Source of the DNA: an uncultured Thomasclavelia sp.
Lineage (GTDB): Bacteria; Bacillota_I; Bacilli_A; Erysipelotrichales; Coprobacillaceae
Direction: 5' to 3'
Length of the DNA stretch: 60,927 nucleotides
NCBI RefSeq assembly: GCF_944324745.1
Contig: NZ_CALUXO010000080.1
Coordinates: 1-60,927 of the forward strand
The position numbers were made by a program, and so were the translations under genes. This document shows, in pieces, positions 53,923 to 60,927 of the stretch (positions are counted from its first letter, which is position 1; the number at the start of each line of letters is the position of its first letter). The notes beneath the pieces are model-generated. The model saw only the letters and a list, made by a program, of their open reading frames with translations. It was not told the origin of the DNA and ran no database searches.

Positions 53923-54522
53923 ATGGGTAAAAGACAGGAGGCCAAATTAGAAACCAGAAGAAAAATTATTGAAGCAGTAAGAGAGTTGCTTAATGAAAAA
54001 AAAGCCGAAGATATCAATATTGAAGAAATTACGACTAAAGCACAGATCGCTAAAGGAAGTTTTTATACTCATTTTAAAAGAAAAGAAGATGCGATTTCAG
54101 CCATTGCTTTATCAGAATATGAGGTTATTAAAGATTTAGCAGCAAATTTATCAGGCAGTGTCTATGATCAAATCAGTTATTATTTAAAACAATCAGTTAT
54201 GATCATTGAAAAAAATACATTACAGGTGGCTCAACAATGGATGAAAAGTGTTACGGCTCCATTAGAAAATGAAGATACAGGAACTACTAAATATCACTAT
54301 GACCAAGAAGCTATCAAAGAGATTTTGATGGAGGCTATTAATTCTAAGGAGTTAAAAGATACTCTTCCAGTTAATATAATTATTAATATCATTATTGATA
54401 ATTATTATGGAGCAGTAGCTACCTGGTGTATTAATGGCGGTCAAGAGCGAAGCTTGATTGCTAGTATTGAAAATTATTGTGAATATAGTTTAAAACCATT
54501 AATAGATATTTATAAAAATTAA
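53923..54522 (+). CDS. TetR-family transcriptional regulator
   Basis: ATG 53923 is 6 nt after GGAGGG; ATG 53920 is too close. 199 residues. The TetR DNA-binding domain is clear: T-R-R-K-I-I-E-A-V, E-I-T-T-K-A-Q-I-A-K-G-S-F-Y-T-H-F-K-R-K-E-D. The C-terminal ligand domain is helical and family-specific. It heads a unit with two aldo/keto reductases 11 nt downstream and probably represses them together with itself until a reactive carbonyl or similar ligand binds. Confidence 0.85.
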   Translation: MGKRQEAKLETRRKIIEAVRELLNEKKAEDINIEEITTKAQIAKGSFYTHFKRKEDAISAIALSEYEVIKDLAANLSGSVYDQISYYLKQSVMIIEKNTLQVAQQWMKSVTAPLENEDTGTTKYHYDQEAIKEILMEAINSKELKDTLPVNIIINIIIDNYYGAVATWCINGGQERSLIASIENYCEYSLKPLIDIYKN

Positions 54523-54533
54523 GGAGTGAGATT

Positions 54534-55391
54534 ATGGAATATGTTACATTAAATAATGGAATCAAAATGCCAATGGAAGGCTATGGTGTATATCAGGTGC
54601 CTGATTTAGATCAATGTGAAGAAGTTGTTTATCAGGCTATTAAAACTGGATATCGTTTGATTGATACTGCAGCAGCATATATGAACGAAGCGGCTGTAGG
54701 GGCTGCGATAAAAAAAGCTATTAATGAAGAAATTGTTACTAGAGAAGAATTATTTATAACGACTAAATTATGGGTTCAAGATTATAATGATGTTCAAAGC
54801 GCTATTGATCGATCATTAGATTTATTAGGATTAGATTATATTGATTTATATTTATTCCATCAACCAATGGGAAACTATCTAGCTGCTTATCAAGTCATGG
54901 AAGAAAATTATCGTGCTGGTAAATTTAAAGCGATTGGTGTATGTAATTGTTATCCTCATGTTTTAGCTGATATTTGTGAAACAGTTGAAGTAATACCAGC
55001 TGTCAATCAAATTGAATTACATCCATTTTTTCAACAACCATTAGCTTTAAAAACTGCTAGTGAATATGGAGTGGTTTTAGAAGCCTGGGGACCATTTGCG
55101 GAAGGAAAATATGGGATTTTTAGTCATCCTGTTTTAATAGAAATCGGAAATAAATATCATAAAACACCAGCTCAAGTAGCTTTGCGTTGGAATCTTGATC
55201 GTGGAGTTGTTGTAATTCCTAAATCTGTTCATCAAGATAGAATTGAACAAAATTTTGATGTTTGGGATTTTAAACTTGATGAAAGTGATATAGAAGCAAT
55301 TTCAAAATTAGATACTGGTAAAAGTAATATTGTAAATCATTTTGATCCAGAATTTGTGAAAATGATTCATTCAGTAAAAGTACATGATTAA
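54534..55391 (+). CDS. Aldo/keto reductase (1)
   Basis: 285 residues. AKR family features: G-Y-R-L-I-D-T-A-A-A-Y with the catalytic Asp and Tyr, the catalytic Lys in TTKLWVQD, the His in LYLFHQP, and the nucleotide-binding VIPKSVH...RIEQNFDVWDF near the end. It reduces aldehydes or ketones with NADPH. AAGGAG precedes ATG 54534. The active-site Y-M-N-E-A-A-V-G differs little from the copy at 59870, to which it is more similar than to its direct neighbour. Confidence 0.9.
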   Translation: MEYVTLNNGIKMPMEGYGVYQVPDLDQCEEVVYQAIKTGYRLIDTAAAYMNEAAVGAAIKKAINEEIVTREELFITTKLWVQDYNDVQSAIDRSLDLLGLDYIDLYLFHQPMGNYLAAYQVMEENYRAGKFKAIGVCNCYPHVLADICETVEVIPAVNQIELHPFFQQPLALKTASEYGVVLEAWGPFAEGKYGIFSHPVLIEIGNKYHKTPAQVALRWNLDRGVVVIPKSVHQDRIEQNFDVWDFKLDESDIEAISKLDTGKSNIVNHFDPEFVKMIHSVKVHD

Positions 55392-55409
55392 AAAAGGAAG
55401 TGTATAAAG

Positions 55410-56261
55410 ATGGAAATGATTACTTTAAATGATGGAAATAAAATTCCAATTGTTGGTTTTGGAGTTTTTACAATTCCTAATGATGGACCAACTTATGATG
55501 CTGTGCTACAGGCTTTAAAAGATGGATATCGTCATATCGATACTGCGGCTGCTTATTTTAATGAAGAAGATGTCGGAAAAGCTATTCGTGATAGTGGGAT
55601 TCCACGTGAAGAAATCTTTATTACCAGTAAGTTATGGTTACAAGATCATGGGTATCAACAAGCTAAAGTGGGAATTGCCAGATCACTTAGAAAACTAAAT
55701 GTTGATTATATTGATTTATATTTGATTCATCAACCTTATGGTGATGTCGTTGGTGCCTGGAAAGCTCTTGAAGAAGCCAAAGAAGCCGGTAAGTTAAAAT
55801 CAATTGGTGTAAGTAATATGACACCTAAAATATACAATCAATTTGTCCCAGAATTTAAAATCAAACCTGCAGTTAATCAAGTAGAGTGTAATCCTTTTTG
55901 CCAACAAAAAGAACTTCGTGAAATCATGGCTCAAGATGATGTAAAATTAGAATGTTATTATCCTTTAGGTCATGGAAATCCTGAATTATTAGGTAATGAA
56001 GTTGTAACTAAATTGGCTAAAAAGTATGGTAAAAATGCAGGTCAAATCTTATTGCGTTTTGAAACTCAAGATGGCTTGATTGTTTTACCGAAATCAACTA
56101 ATCCTGAAAGAATCAAAAGTAATATTGATATTTTTGATTTTGTCTTGACTGAAGAAGAAATGACTGAAATGAAAGCATTAGATACTGGTAAGACTAGTCA
56201 CGATCCTGAAGCTCCAGGAGTTGAAGAAATGCTAAGAAGTGCTTTTGTAATTGAAGATTAA
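55410..56261 (+). CDS. Aldo/keto reductase (2)
   Basis: 283 residues with G-Y-R-H-I-D-T-A-A-A-Y-F-N-E-E, TSKLWLQD, LYLIHQPYGD, and VLPKSTNPERIKSNIDIFDF. The full Asp-Tyr-Lys-His tetrad is visible. It is in the 2,5-didehydrogluconate/glyoxal reductase-like group by overall pattern. It is 18 nt after the first reductase and followed by a terminator, closing the TetR-led unit. Confidence 0.9.
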   Translation: MEMITLNDGNKIPIVGFGVFTIPNDGPTYDAVLQALKDGYRHIDTAAAYFNEEDVGKAIRDSGIPREEIFITSKLWLQDHGYQQAKVGIARSLRKLNVDYIDLYLIHQPYGDVVGAWKALEEAKEAGKLKSIGVSNMTPKIYNQFVPEFKIKPAVNQVECNPFCQQKELREIMAQDDVKLECYYPLGHGNPELLGNEVVTKLAKKYGKNAGQILLRFETQDGLIVLPKSTNPERIKSNIDIFDFVLTEEEMTEMKALDTGKTSHDPEAPGVEEMLRSAFVIED

Positions 56262-56280
56262 AGAAAAAGAAGATTAGATA

Positions 56281-56314
56281 GGTTCTTAAAAATTATGATA
56301 AGGACCCTTTTTTT
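56281..56314 (+). terminator. Terminator of the TetR-reductase unit
   Basis: GGTTCTTA / TAAGGACC stem (one G-T pair) followed by CTTTTTTTTC. Confidence 0.75.
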
Positions 56315-56439
56315 CATTAACTTTTATTAATTTTGATTTTGCTATCTTAACAATCTCCTTTCGTTTTACATTTGTTAGTTTATACTTGAAGTATTTTAAT
56401 CTTATTGAATTTGTGTTAATGAAATATTAAAAAAAATAG

Positions 56440-56460
56440 ATGTAACTATTGACATTACAT
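56440..56460 (+). promoter_or_regulatory. Operator 1, ATGTAA-N9-TTACAT, over the -35 box
   Basis: A perfect 6+6 inverted repeat with 9 nt between arms that contains the TTGACA at 56449-56454. A related site lies 42 bp downstream. Confidence 0.65.
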
Positions 56461-56477
56461 TAAAGCGGTGTTATATT
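56449..56477 (+). promoter_or_regulatory. Sigma-A promoter of the NAD(P)-binding oxidoreductase
   Basis: TTGACA at 56449-56454, 17-nt spacer, TATATT at 56472-56477. Near-consensus. Confidence 0.8.
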
Positions 56478-56481
56478 TTAG

Positions 56482-56501
56482 ATGTAATCAATAGAGTTAC
56501 A
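56482..56501 (+). promoter_or_regulatory. Operator 2, ATGTAA-N9-TTACA, after the -10 box
   Basis: Same half-sites and same 9-nt spacing as operator 1, placed across the transcription start. The pair is spaced at 42 bp, about four helical turns, so two dimers could bind on one face. Confidence 0.65.
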
Positions 56502-56529
56502 ACAAATCAAGAAATGGAGGAAATAGATT

Positions 56530-57159
56530 ATGAAAATTGCAGTAGTATGTGCCAATGGTAAAGCTGGTAAATTAATTGTTAAAGAAGCAGTCGCAAGAGG
56601 ATTAGAGGTAACTGCGGTAGTTAGAGGAGAAAACCAAACAGAAGCTAAAAATGTTATCGTAAAAGATTTATATGATTTAACTAGTGAAGATTTAAAAGAT
56701 TTTGATGTTGTAGTTGATGCTTTTGGTGCCTGGGTAGAAGAAGACCTACCACAACATAGCACTTCTCTTAAACATTTATGTGATATTTTATCAGGAAGCA
56801 ATACAAGATTATTAATTGTTGGAGGAGCTGGAAGTTTATATGTTAATCCAGAACATACAGTATGTGTGGCTGATGGTCCAGATTTTCCTGATGCTTTTAA
56901 ACCATTAGCTGCTGCTATGGCTAAAGCTTTAAATGAATTAAGAAATCGTAATGATGTTAAATGGACATATATTTCACCAGCTGGAGATTTTCAGGCTGAA
57001 GGTGAAAGAACTGGGGCCTATATTCTAGGTGGCGAAGAATTGACATTGAATGATAAAGGTGAAAGCATTATTTCATATGCTGATTATGCCATTGCTATGG
57101 TTGATGAAATTGTTAGTGGAAATCATCTTCAACAAAGAATTAGTGTTGTAAGAAAATAA
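56530..57159 (+). CDS. NAD(P)-binding oxidoreductase, YwnB-like atypical short-chain dehydrogenase
   Basis: 209 residues. N-terminal Rossmann motif VVCANGKAGK (a GxxGxxG variant), strands DVVVDAFGAW and LLIVGGAGSLYV, and a late TYISPAGDF. These are typical of NmrA/YwnB-type NAD(P)-binding proteins, which act as quinone or flavin reductases or redox sensors. Single gene between two terminators, controlled by a strong promoter with paired operators, as for redox-stress genes under MarR, HxlR or PadR-type regulators. No such regulator is in the window. Confidence 0.85.
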   Translation: MKIAVVCANGKAGKLIVKEAVARGLEVTAVVRGENQTEAKNVIVKDLYDLTSEDLKDFDVVVDAFGAWVEEDLPQHSTSLKHLCDILSGSNTRLLIVGGAGSLYVNPEHTVCVADGPDFPDAFKPLAAAMAKALNELRNRNDVKWTYISPAGDFQAEGERTGAYILGGEELTLNDKGESIISYADYAIAMVDEIVSGNHLQQRISVVRK

Positions 57160-57172
57160 TAGTTTGTGAAAT

Positions 57173-57213
57173 TAACCAATAGTTAAAGATTTAATATCTT
57201 TTAGCTATTGGTT
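57173..57213. terminator. Terminator after the oxidoreductase
   Basis: TAACCAATAG / CTATTGGTTA outer stem with an inner AAAGAT / ATCTTT stem, followed by TATATTAC. Confidence 0.6.
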
Positions 57214-57242
57214 ATATTACAATAAAAGATGAGGTGGTAAGA

Positions 57243-58106
57243 ATGTTTTTTGAACAAGATTATAGTGATTCAGTAGCTAAACTGGCAAATAAAATTAAAG
57301 AAGCTGATTGTCTTGTTATTGGGGCTGGTTCCGGTTTATCAACTTCGGCAGGATTGACTTATACTGGTGAAAGATTTCAAAAATATTTTGCAGATTTTAT
57401 TGATAAGTATCATCTACCAGATATGTATTCGGCTGGTTTTTATCCTTATGAAACATTAGAAGAGTATTGGGCATATTGGTCACGACATATATATTATAAT
57501 CGTTATATTGAGGCACCTAAAAATACTTATCAAAAATTATTGAAGCTAGTTAAAGATAAAGATTATTTTGTCTTAACGACAAATGTTGATCATCAATTTC
57601 AAAAAGCTGGATTTGATAAAAAACGCTTGTTTTATACTCAAGGTGATTATGGATTATGGCAGTGCAGTAAACCATGTCATCAGCAGACGTATGATAATGA
57701 AGCTACAGTTAAATTAATGATTAAAAAACAAAAGGATATGAAAATACCATCTGATCTTATACCATATTGTCCTAAATGTGGGGCACCAATGACAATGAAT
57801 TTACGATGTGATGATACTTTTGTCCAAGATGAGGGTTGGAATCAGGCTTATTTACGTTATGAAGATTTTATTAGAAGACACCAAAATTTAAAAACTGTTT
57901 ATTTAGAACTTGGGGTTGGAAATAATACACCAGTAATTATCAAATATCCTTTTTGGAAATATACTAATCAAAATAAAAAAGCTATTTATGCATGTATTAA
58001 TCTTGGAAATAATTTTTGCCCAAACGAAATAAAAAAACAAGCAATTTTAATAGATAATGATATTGATTTAGTGATAAATGATTTATTAGCATTAATGGAG
58101 GGATGA
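57243..58106 (+). CDS. SirTM-class sirtuin (protein ADP-ribosyltransferase)
   Basis: ATG 57243 follows GAGGTGG; GTG 57234 overlaps that site. 287 residues. NAD-binding GAGSGLSTSAG, then TTNVDHQF (Asn114, Asp116) and TQGDYG with Gln133 in the position of the deacetylase His, and two Cys pairs (CSKPC and CPKC) for zinc. The Gln replacement and the 19-residue spacing to Asn are the mark of class M sirtuins (SirTM), which ADP-ribosylate a lipoylated carrier protein rather than deacetylate. Immediately followed by the matching macrodomain. Confidence 0.9.
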   Translation: MFFEQDYSDSVAKLANKIKEADCLVIGAGSGLSTSAGLTYTGERFQKYFADFIDKYHLPDMYSAGFYPYETLEEYWAYWSRHIYYNRYIEAPKNTYQKLLKLVKDKDYFVLTTNVDHQFQKAGFDKKRLFYTQGDYGLWQCSKPCHQQTYDNEATVKLMIKKQKDMKIPSDLIPYCPKCGAPMTMNLRCDDTFVQDEGWNQAYLRYEDFIRRHQNLKTVYLELGVGNNTPVIIKYPFWKYTNQNKKAIYACINLGNNFCPNEIKKQAILIDNDIDLVINDLLALMEG

Positions 58107-58108
58107 TC

Positions 58109-58867
58109 ATGGATCAAATTGAAAGATTAAAGTATCTAATTACATACTTAAGTGAAGAAGCAAAAATCGAAATAGATATATCAACGAATCATGATGATCT
58201 TTTTAATTTATATCGGGCACTAGTAAATATTCGCGAGGCCAAAGCAATAGATTCAGAATTTTTAAAAGTACAAGATGCGATGTTACAAGTTGAAAATACT
58301 AATAAAGGGATTGTTTCATTTGAGGATAATGATGATCAATTATTGGTATGGAAAGGTGATATTACTAGATTAAAGGTTGATGCGATTGTCAATGCTGCTA
58401 ATAATCGAATGGAAGGCTGTTTTGTACCAGGACACCATTGTATTGACAATGCCATTCACAGTTATGCTGGGATTCAACTTAGAAATAAGTGTCATGAAAT
58501 AATGAATAAACAAAAGTATTTAGAACCAACTGGCAAAGCTAAAATTACTAAAGGCTATAATTTGCCATGCAAATATATTTTACATACAGTTGGACCTATT
58601 ATCACTGGAAAAGTTAGTAAAAAAGACGAGGATTTATTAGCATCATGCTATCAAAGTTGTTTACGTCTGGCTGAGGCGTATGGTTTAAAAACAGTCGCTT
58701 TTTGTTGTATTTCCACCGGAGTTTTCCATTTTCCTCAAAAATTGGCTGCTAAAATTGCTATTGAAACGGTAAGAGATTATTTAAAGAATTCTAGCATTGA
58801 AAAAGTTATTTTTAATGTTTTTAAAGATGAGGATGAAAAAATATATCAAAGTTTATTAAAGAATTGA
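58109..58867 (+). CDS. Zinc-containing macrodomain ADP-ribosyl hydrolase
   Basis: ATG 58109 is 6 nt after GGAGGG; ATG 58103 overlaps the sirtuin stop. 252 residues: a helical N-terminal extension (~1-70), then a macrodomain with KGDITRLKVDAIVNAANN, the zinc-macro signature GCFVPGHHCIDNAIH, YILHTVGP and AFCCISTGVFHFP. It removes ADP-ribose added by SirTM. In streptococci and staphylococci the pair is normally next to GcvH-L and a lipoate ligase; neither is present here. Confidence 0.9.
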   Translation: MDQIERLKYLITYLSEEAKIEIDISTNHDDLFNLYRALVNIREAKAIDSEFLKVQDAMLQVENTNKGIVSFEDNDDQLLVWKGDITRLKVDAIVNAANNRMEGCFVPGHHCIDNAIHSYAGIQLRNKCHEIMNKQKYLEPTGKAKITKGYNLPCKYILHTVGPIITGKVSKKDEDLLASCYQSCLRLAEAYGLKTVAFCCISTGVFHFPQKLAAKIAIETVRDYLKNSSIEKVIFNVFKDEDEKIYQSLLKN

Positions 58868-58892
58868 TGATTTATTCACAATTCTTTTTTTT
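58858..58892 (+). terminator. Terminator overlapping the macrodomain stop codon
   Basis: AAAGAATTG / CAATTCTTT 9-bp stem, 12-nt loop, then a T-run. Confidence 0.75.
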
Positions 58893-58927
58893 GCTATGCA
58901 ATATTGTTATACTTCTATTCAGTTTTT

Positions 58928-58962
58928 ATATTGTACATCTTTATAAAATAGAATTACAATAT
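58928..58962 (+). promoter_or_regulatory. Promoter with inverted repeat before the third reductase
   Basis: TTGTAC (58931-58936), 18-nt spacer, TACAAT (58955-58960). The flanks make the two boxes arms of an inverted repeat (ATATTGTA / TACAATAT), so a dimeric regulator could cover the whole promoter. Confidence 0.45.
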
Positions 58963-59015
58963 GGTTAAAGATAATAAAAAGTACCTGGATATAAAAATTA
59001 GATGAGGTGATGAAA

Positions 59016-59855
59016 ATGGAATATATTACTTTAAATAATGGATTAAAATTACCAAAACTTGGTTTTGGAACAATTGGTCAATCAGGTAATCAAATTACTG
59101 AAAATGTTAGTTTTGCTTTAAATAACGGATATCAACTAATTGATACCGCTAATCGTTATGGCAATGAAGTTGAAGTTGGAAAAGGTTTAAAAAAATCCGG
59201 AAAGAAACGCGAAAAATATTTTCTAGAAACTAAACTAGGACCAACTCTTTATGAAAATGATCAGGCAATCGATGATACTTTGAAAAGATTAGATGTTGAT
59301 TATGTTGATGTAATGTTATTGCATCATCCAGTTAATAATTATATTTATGCCTATAAGATGTTAGAAAAAGCTTATAAAGCAGGTAAAATCAAAGCGATTG
59401 GGGTATCTAATTTCCCAGTTGAAAAATTACAAGAATTATTTGATCAATGTGAAATTGTACCTGCTTTAATGCAAGTAGAATGCCATCCGTACTATCCAGC
59501 TGAAGCCGTAAAAGAATTTTGTGACCAGCATCATATTGCCTTACAATCATGGTATCCATTAGGACATGGTAATACCGGTATGATCAATGATCCAGTTTTC
59601 GTAGATTTAGGAAAAAAATATCATAAAACTTCAGTTCAGATAATTTTAAGATGGCATACCCAAATGGGATTTGGATTAGTGCCTGGCAGCAAGTCATTAA
59701 ATCACATTAAAGAAAATGCTGAAATTTTTGATTTTACTTTAACTGATGAAGAAATGGCATTGATTGCAACAGTAAATAAACATGAACCATTCTATAAAGT
59801 TACTAAAGAATCTTTACAAAAACTAGCAACAACTAAATGTAATTTTGAAGAATAA
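59016..59855 (+). CDS. Aldo/keto reductase (3)
   Basis: The start is ATG 59016, 7 nt after GAGGT; GTG 59007 and ATG 59010 overlap that site. 279 residues. It has LIDTANRYGNEVEVG, ETKLGP for the Lys segment (TSKLW in the others), MLLHHP for the His, and LVPGSKSLNHIKENAEIFDF for cofactor binding. The tetrad is complete but the surrounding loops differ from the other three, and the C-terminus lacks their HDPE/HFDPE motif. It may use a different substrate. Confidence 0.9.
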   Translation: MEYITLNNGLKLPKLGFGTIGQSGNQITENVSFALNNGYQLIDTANRYGNEVEVGKGLKKSGKKREKYFLETKLGPTLYENDQAIDDTLKRLDVDYVDVMLLHHPVNNYIYAYKMLEKAYKAGKIKAIGVSNFPVEKLQELFDQCEIVPALMQVECHPYYPAEAVKEFCDQHHIALQSWYPLGHGNTGMINDPVFVDLGKKYHKTSVQIILRWHTQMGFGLVPGSKSLNHIKENAEIFDFTLTDEEMALIATVNKHEPFYKVTKESLQKLATTKCNFEE

Positions 59856-59869
59856 AGGAGAAAGAAACT

Positions 59870-60739
59870 ATGGAATATGTAACATTAAGCAATGGCTTAA
59901 AAATGCCTATGGTTGGATTTGGAGTATTTAGAGTTCCTGATAAAAAAGAATGTCAAGAATCAGTTTATCAAGCTATTAAAGCTGGTTATCGGTTAATTGA
60001 TACAGCTGCTTCATATACTAATGAAGATGCTGTAGGTGCTGCCGTAAAGCAGGCAATTGCTGAAGGAATTTGTAAGCGTGAAGACTTATTTATTACTTCA
60101 AAATTATGGGTTCAAGATATGAAAAACTATGATACAGCTCGGTATGGAATCGAAGCATCACTTAAAAAAAGTGGTTTAGAGTATATTGATTTATATTTGC
60201 AACATCAATCTATGGGTGATTATTTTGCAGCTTGGCGAGCTATGGAAGATGCTTATAAAGAAGGTAAATTAAAAGCAATTGGGGTCTCTAATTTCTATCC
60301 AAATGTTTTAATTAATTTTTGTGAAACAGTTGAAATTAAACCAATGGTAAATCAAGTTGAATTACATCCATACTTTACCCAAGAAGAAGCATTGGAAATA
60401 ATGAAATATTATGATGTCATTCCTGAAGCTTGGGCTCCATTAGGTGGTGGTCGTTATAATCCATTTGAAAATGAAATGCTTAAAGCAATTGCTGCTAAAT
60501 ATCAAAAATCAGTGGGACAAGTAATTTTAAGATGGAATGTTCAAAGAGGAGTTGTTGTTATTCCAAAATCAACTCACATAGAAAGAATTAAAGAAAATAT
60601 TGATATTTTTGATTTTGAATTGAATGAAGAAGAAATGAAACAAATTGCTTCATTAGATATGGGTTGTTCTGGATCACGAGCAAAACATTTTGATCCAGAG
60701 TTTATTAGAGGCGTATTAGCAAGAAAAATCCATGATTAA
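59870..60739 (+). CDS. Aldo/keto reductase (4)
   Basis: 289 residues, 14 nt after the previous gene with AAAGGAG. It has YRLIDTAASYTNEDAVG, TSKLWVQDM, LYLQHQS and VIPKSTHIERIKENIDIFDFEL. It is most similar to the first reductase at 54534: both open MEYVTL, both have C-E-T-V-E in the middle and both end around KHFDPEF / NHFDPEF. A duplication separated by other genes is the likely origin. His and Lys of the active site are present. Confidence 0.9.
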   Translation: MEYVTLSNGLKMPMVGFGVFRVPDKKECQESVYQAIKAGYRLIDTAASYTNEDAVGAAVKQAIAEGICKREDLFITSKLWVQDMKNYDTARYGIEASLKKSGLEYIDLYLQHQSMGDYFAAWRAMEDAYKEGKLKAIGVSNFYPNVLINFCETVEIKPMVNQVELHPYFTQEEALEIMKYYDVIPEAWAPLGGGRYNPFENEMLKAIAAKYQKSVGQVILRWNVQRGVVVIPKSTHIERIKENIDIFDFELNEEEMKQIASLDMGCSGSRAKHFDPEFIRGVLARKIHD

Positions 60740-60766
60740 AAGTACAGTTTAGGCTGTACTTTTTTT
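60739..60766 (+). terminator. Terminator of the reductase pair
   Basis: AAGTACAG / CTGTACTT perfect 8-bp stem, TTTAGG loop, T-run. Confidence 0.85.
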
Positions 60767-60785
60767 AGGAATATAAAATCTTTGA

Positions 60786-60927
60786 AATAAAAAAGATGGC
60801 AAAAACACTTTTAAATATATCTTCTTTGATAATTACGACTATATTATCTATTTACATGAAAAAGGCAAACTAAGAGATGTTGCTTTTGATAATCTTCAAA
60901 AGACCATCCTCTGTTCCTCTATCCATC
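60786..60927 (+). pseudogene. Possible transposase remnant running off the window
   Basis: An open frame without a start codon runs from 60786 to the window edge. Its residues (IFFDNYDYIIYLHEKG...LRDVAFDNLQKTILC) resemble the N-terminal part of the IS91-like transposases, which have an I-R-x-x-V-x-x-x-V-x-K-x-x-x-C helix. The similarity is weak and the fragment short. Confidence 0.25.

Overview
The window is very AT-rich, with ATG/GTG/TTG starts, strong AGGAGG ribosome binding sites and almost every gene on the + strand. It looks like the chromosome of a low-GC Firmicute, probably an anaerobic gut member of the Erysipelotrichales/Clostridia type. That placement is inferred from composition and gene families; there is no rRNA or other phylogenetic marker in the window.

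Region 1 (about 1-15.8 kb) is a divergent type VII (WXG100/EssC-type) secretion locus in three transcription units. Each unit starts with the same unusual two-box promoter and ends at a hairpin. Unit A holds coiled-coil proteins, a four-helix membrane protein, a lipoprotein with an OmpA-like peptidoglycan-binding domain, and a chaperone-toxin-immunity module. Unit B holds a TPR protein, three small WXG100-sized proteins, a protein of unknown fold, an FtsK/SpoIIIE ATPase split into two polypeptides, and a genuine WXG protein. Unit C encodes one protein with two S1/OB-like domains.

Region 2 (15.8-18.4 kb) is a low-density stretch with a possible frameshifted gene, two coupled unknown genes, about 520 bp without a convincing gene, and a YjdF-like membrane protein.

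Region 3 (18.6-50.5 kb) is the most remarkable part: one collinear run of 26 genes with tiny gaps or overlaps, closed by a strong terminator. It encodes a His-Me-finger nuclease with an acidic tail, a VirD4/TraD/HerA-like ATPase and a degenerate partner, a small membrane protein, a radical-SAM activase without its usual reductase, coiled-coil proteins, a protein with three CbbX-type AAA+ modules and a degenerate AAA protein. It continues with two transglutaminase-like proteins, a Ser/Thr kinase, a TerY-like vWA protein, a PP2C phosphatase, four Hsp70s with intact ATP motifs but no lid, two proteins with nucleotide-site-degenerate Hsp70/actin folds (one a head-to-tail double), a possible GrpE-like factor, a 34-residue acidic microprotein and a DUF3781 protein. 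I read it as one phospho-regulated chaperone/unfoldase machine, possibly a conflict or stress system controlling the nuclease and the transglutaminase-like enzymes. The function is inferred.

Region 4 (50.6-60.9 kb) is catabolic and redox metabolism. A medium-chain dehydrogenase and a GRP-type sugar transporter sit behind a promoter with a perfect 12-bp LacI-type operator; a LacI regulator faces them. A TetR regulator with a 15-bp inverted repeat at its own promoter leads two aldo/keto reductases. An NAD(P)-binding oxidoreductase has paired ATGTAA-N9-TTACA operators. Then come a SirTM-class sirtuin plus Zn-macrodomain pair (reversible ADP-ribosylation), two more aldo/keto reductases, and a possible transposase remnant at the edge.
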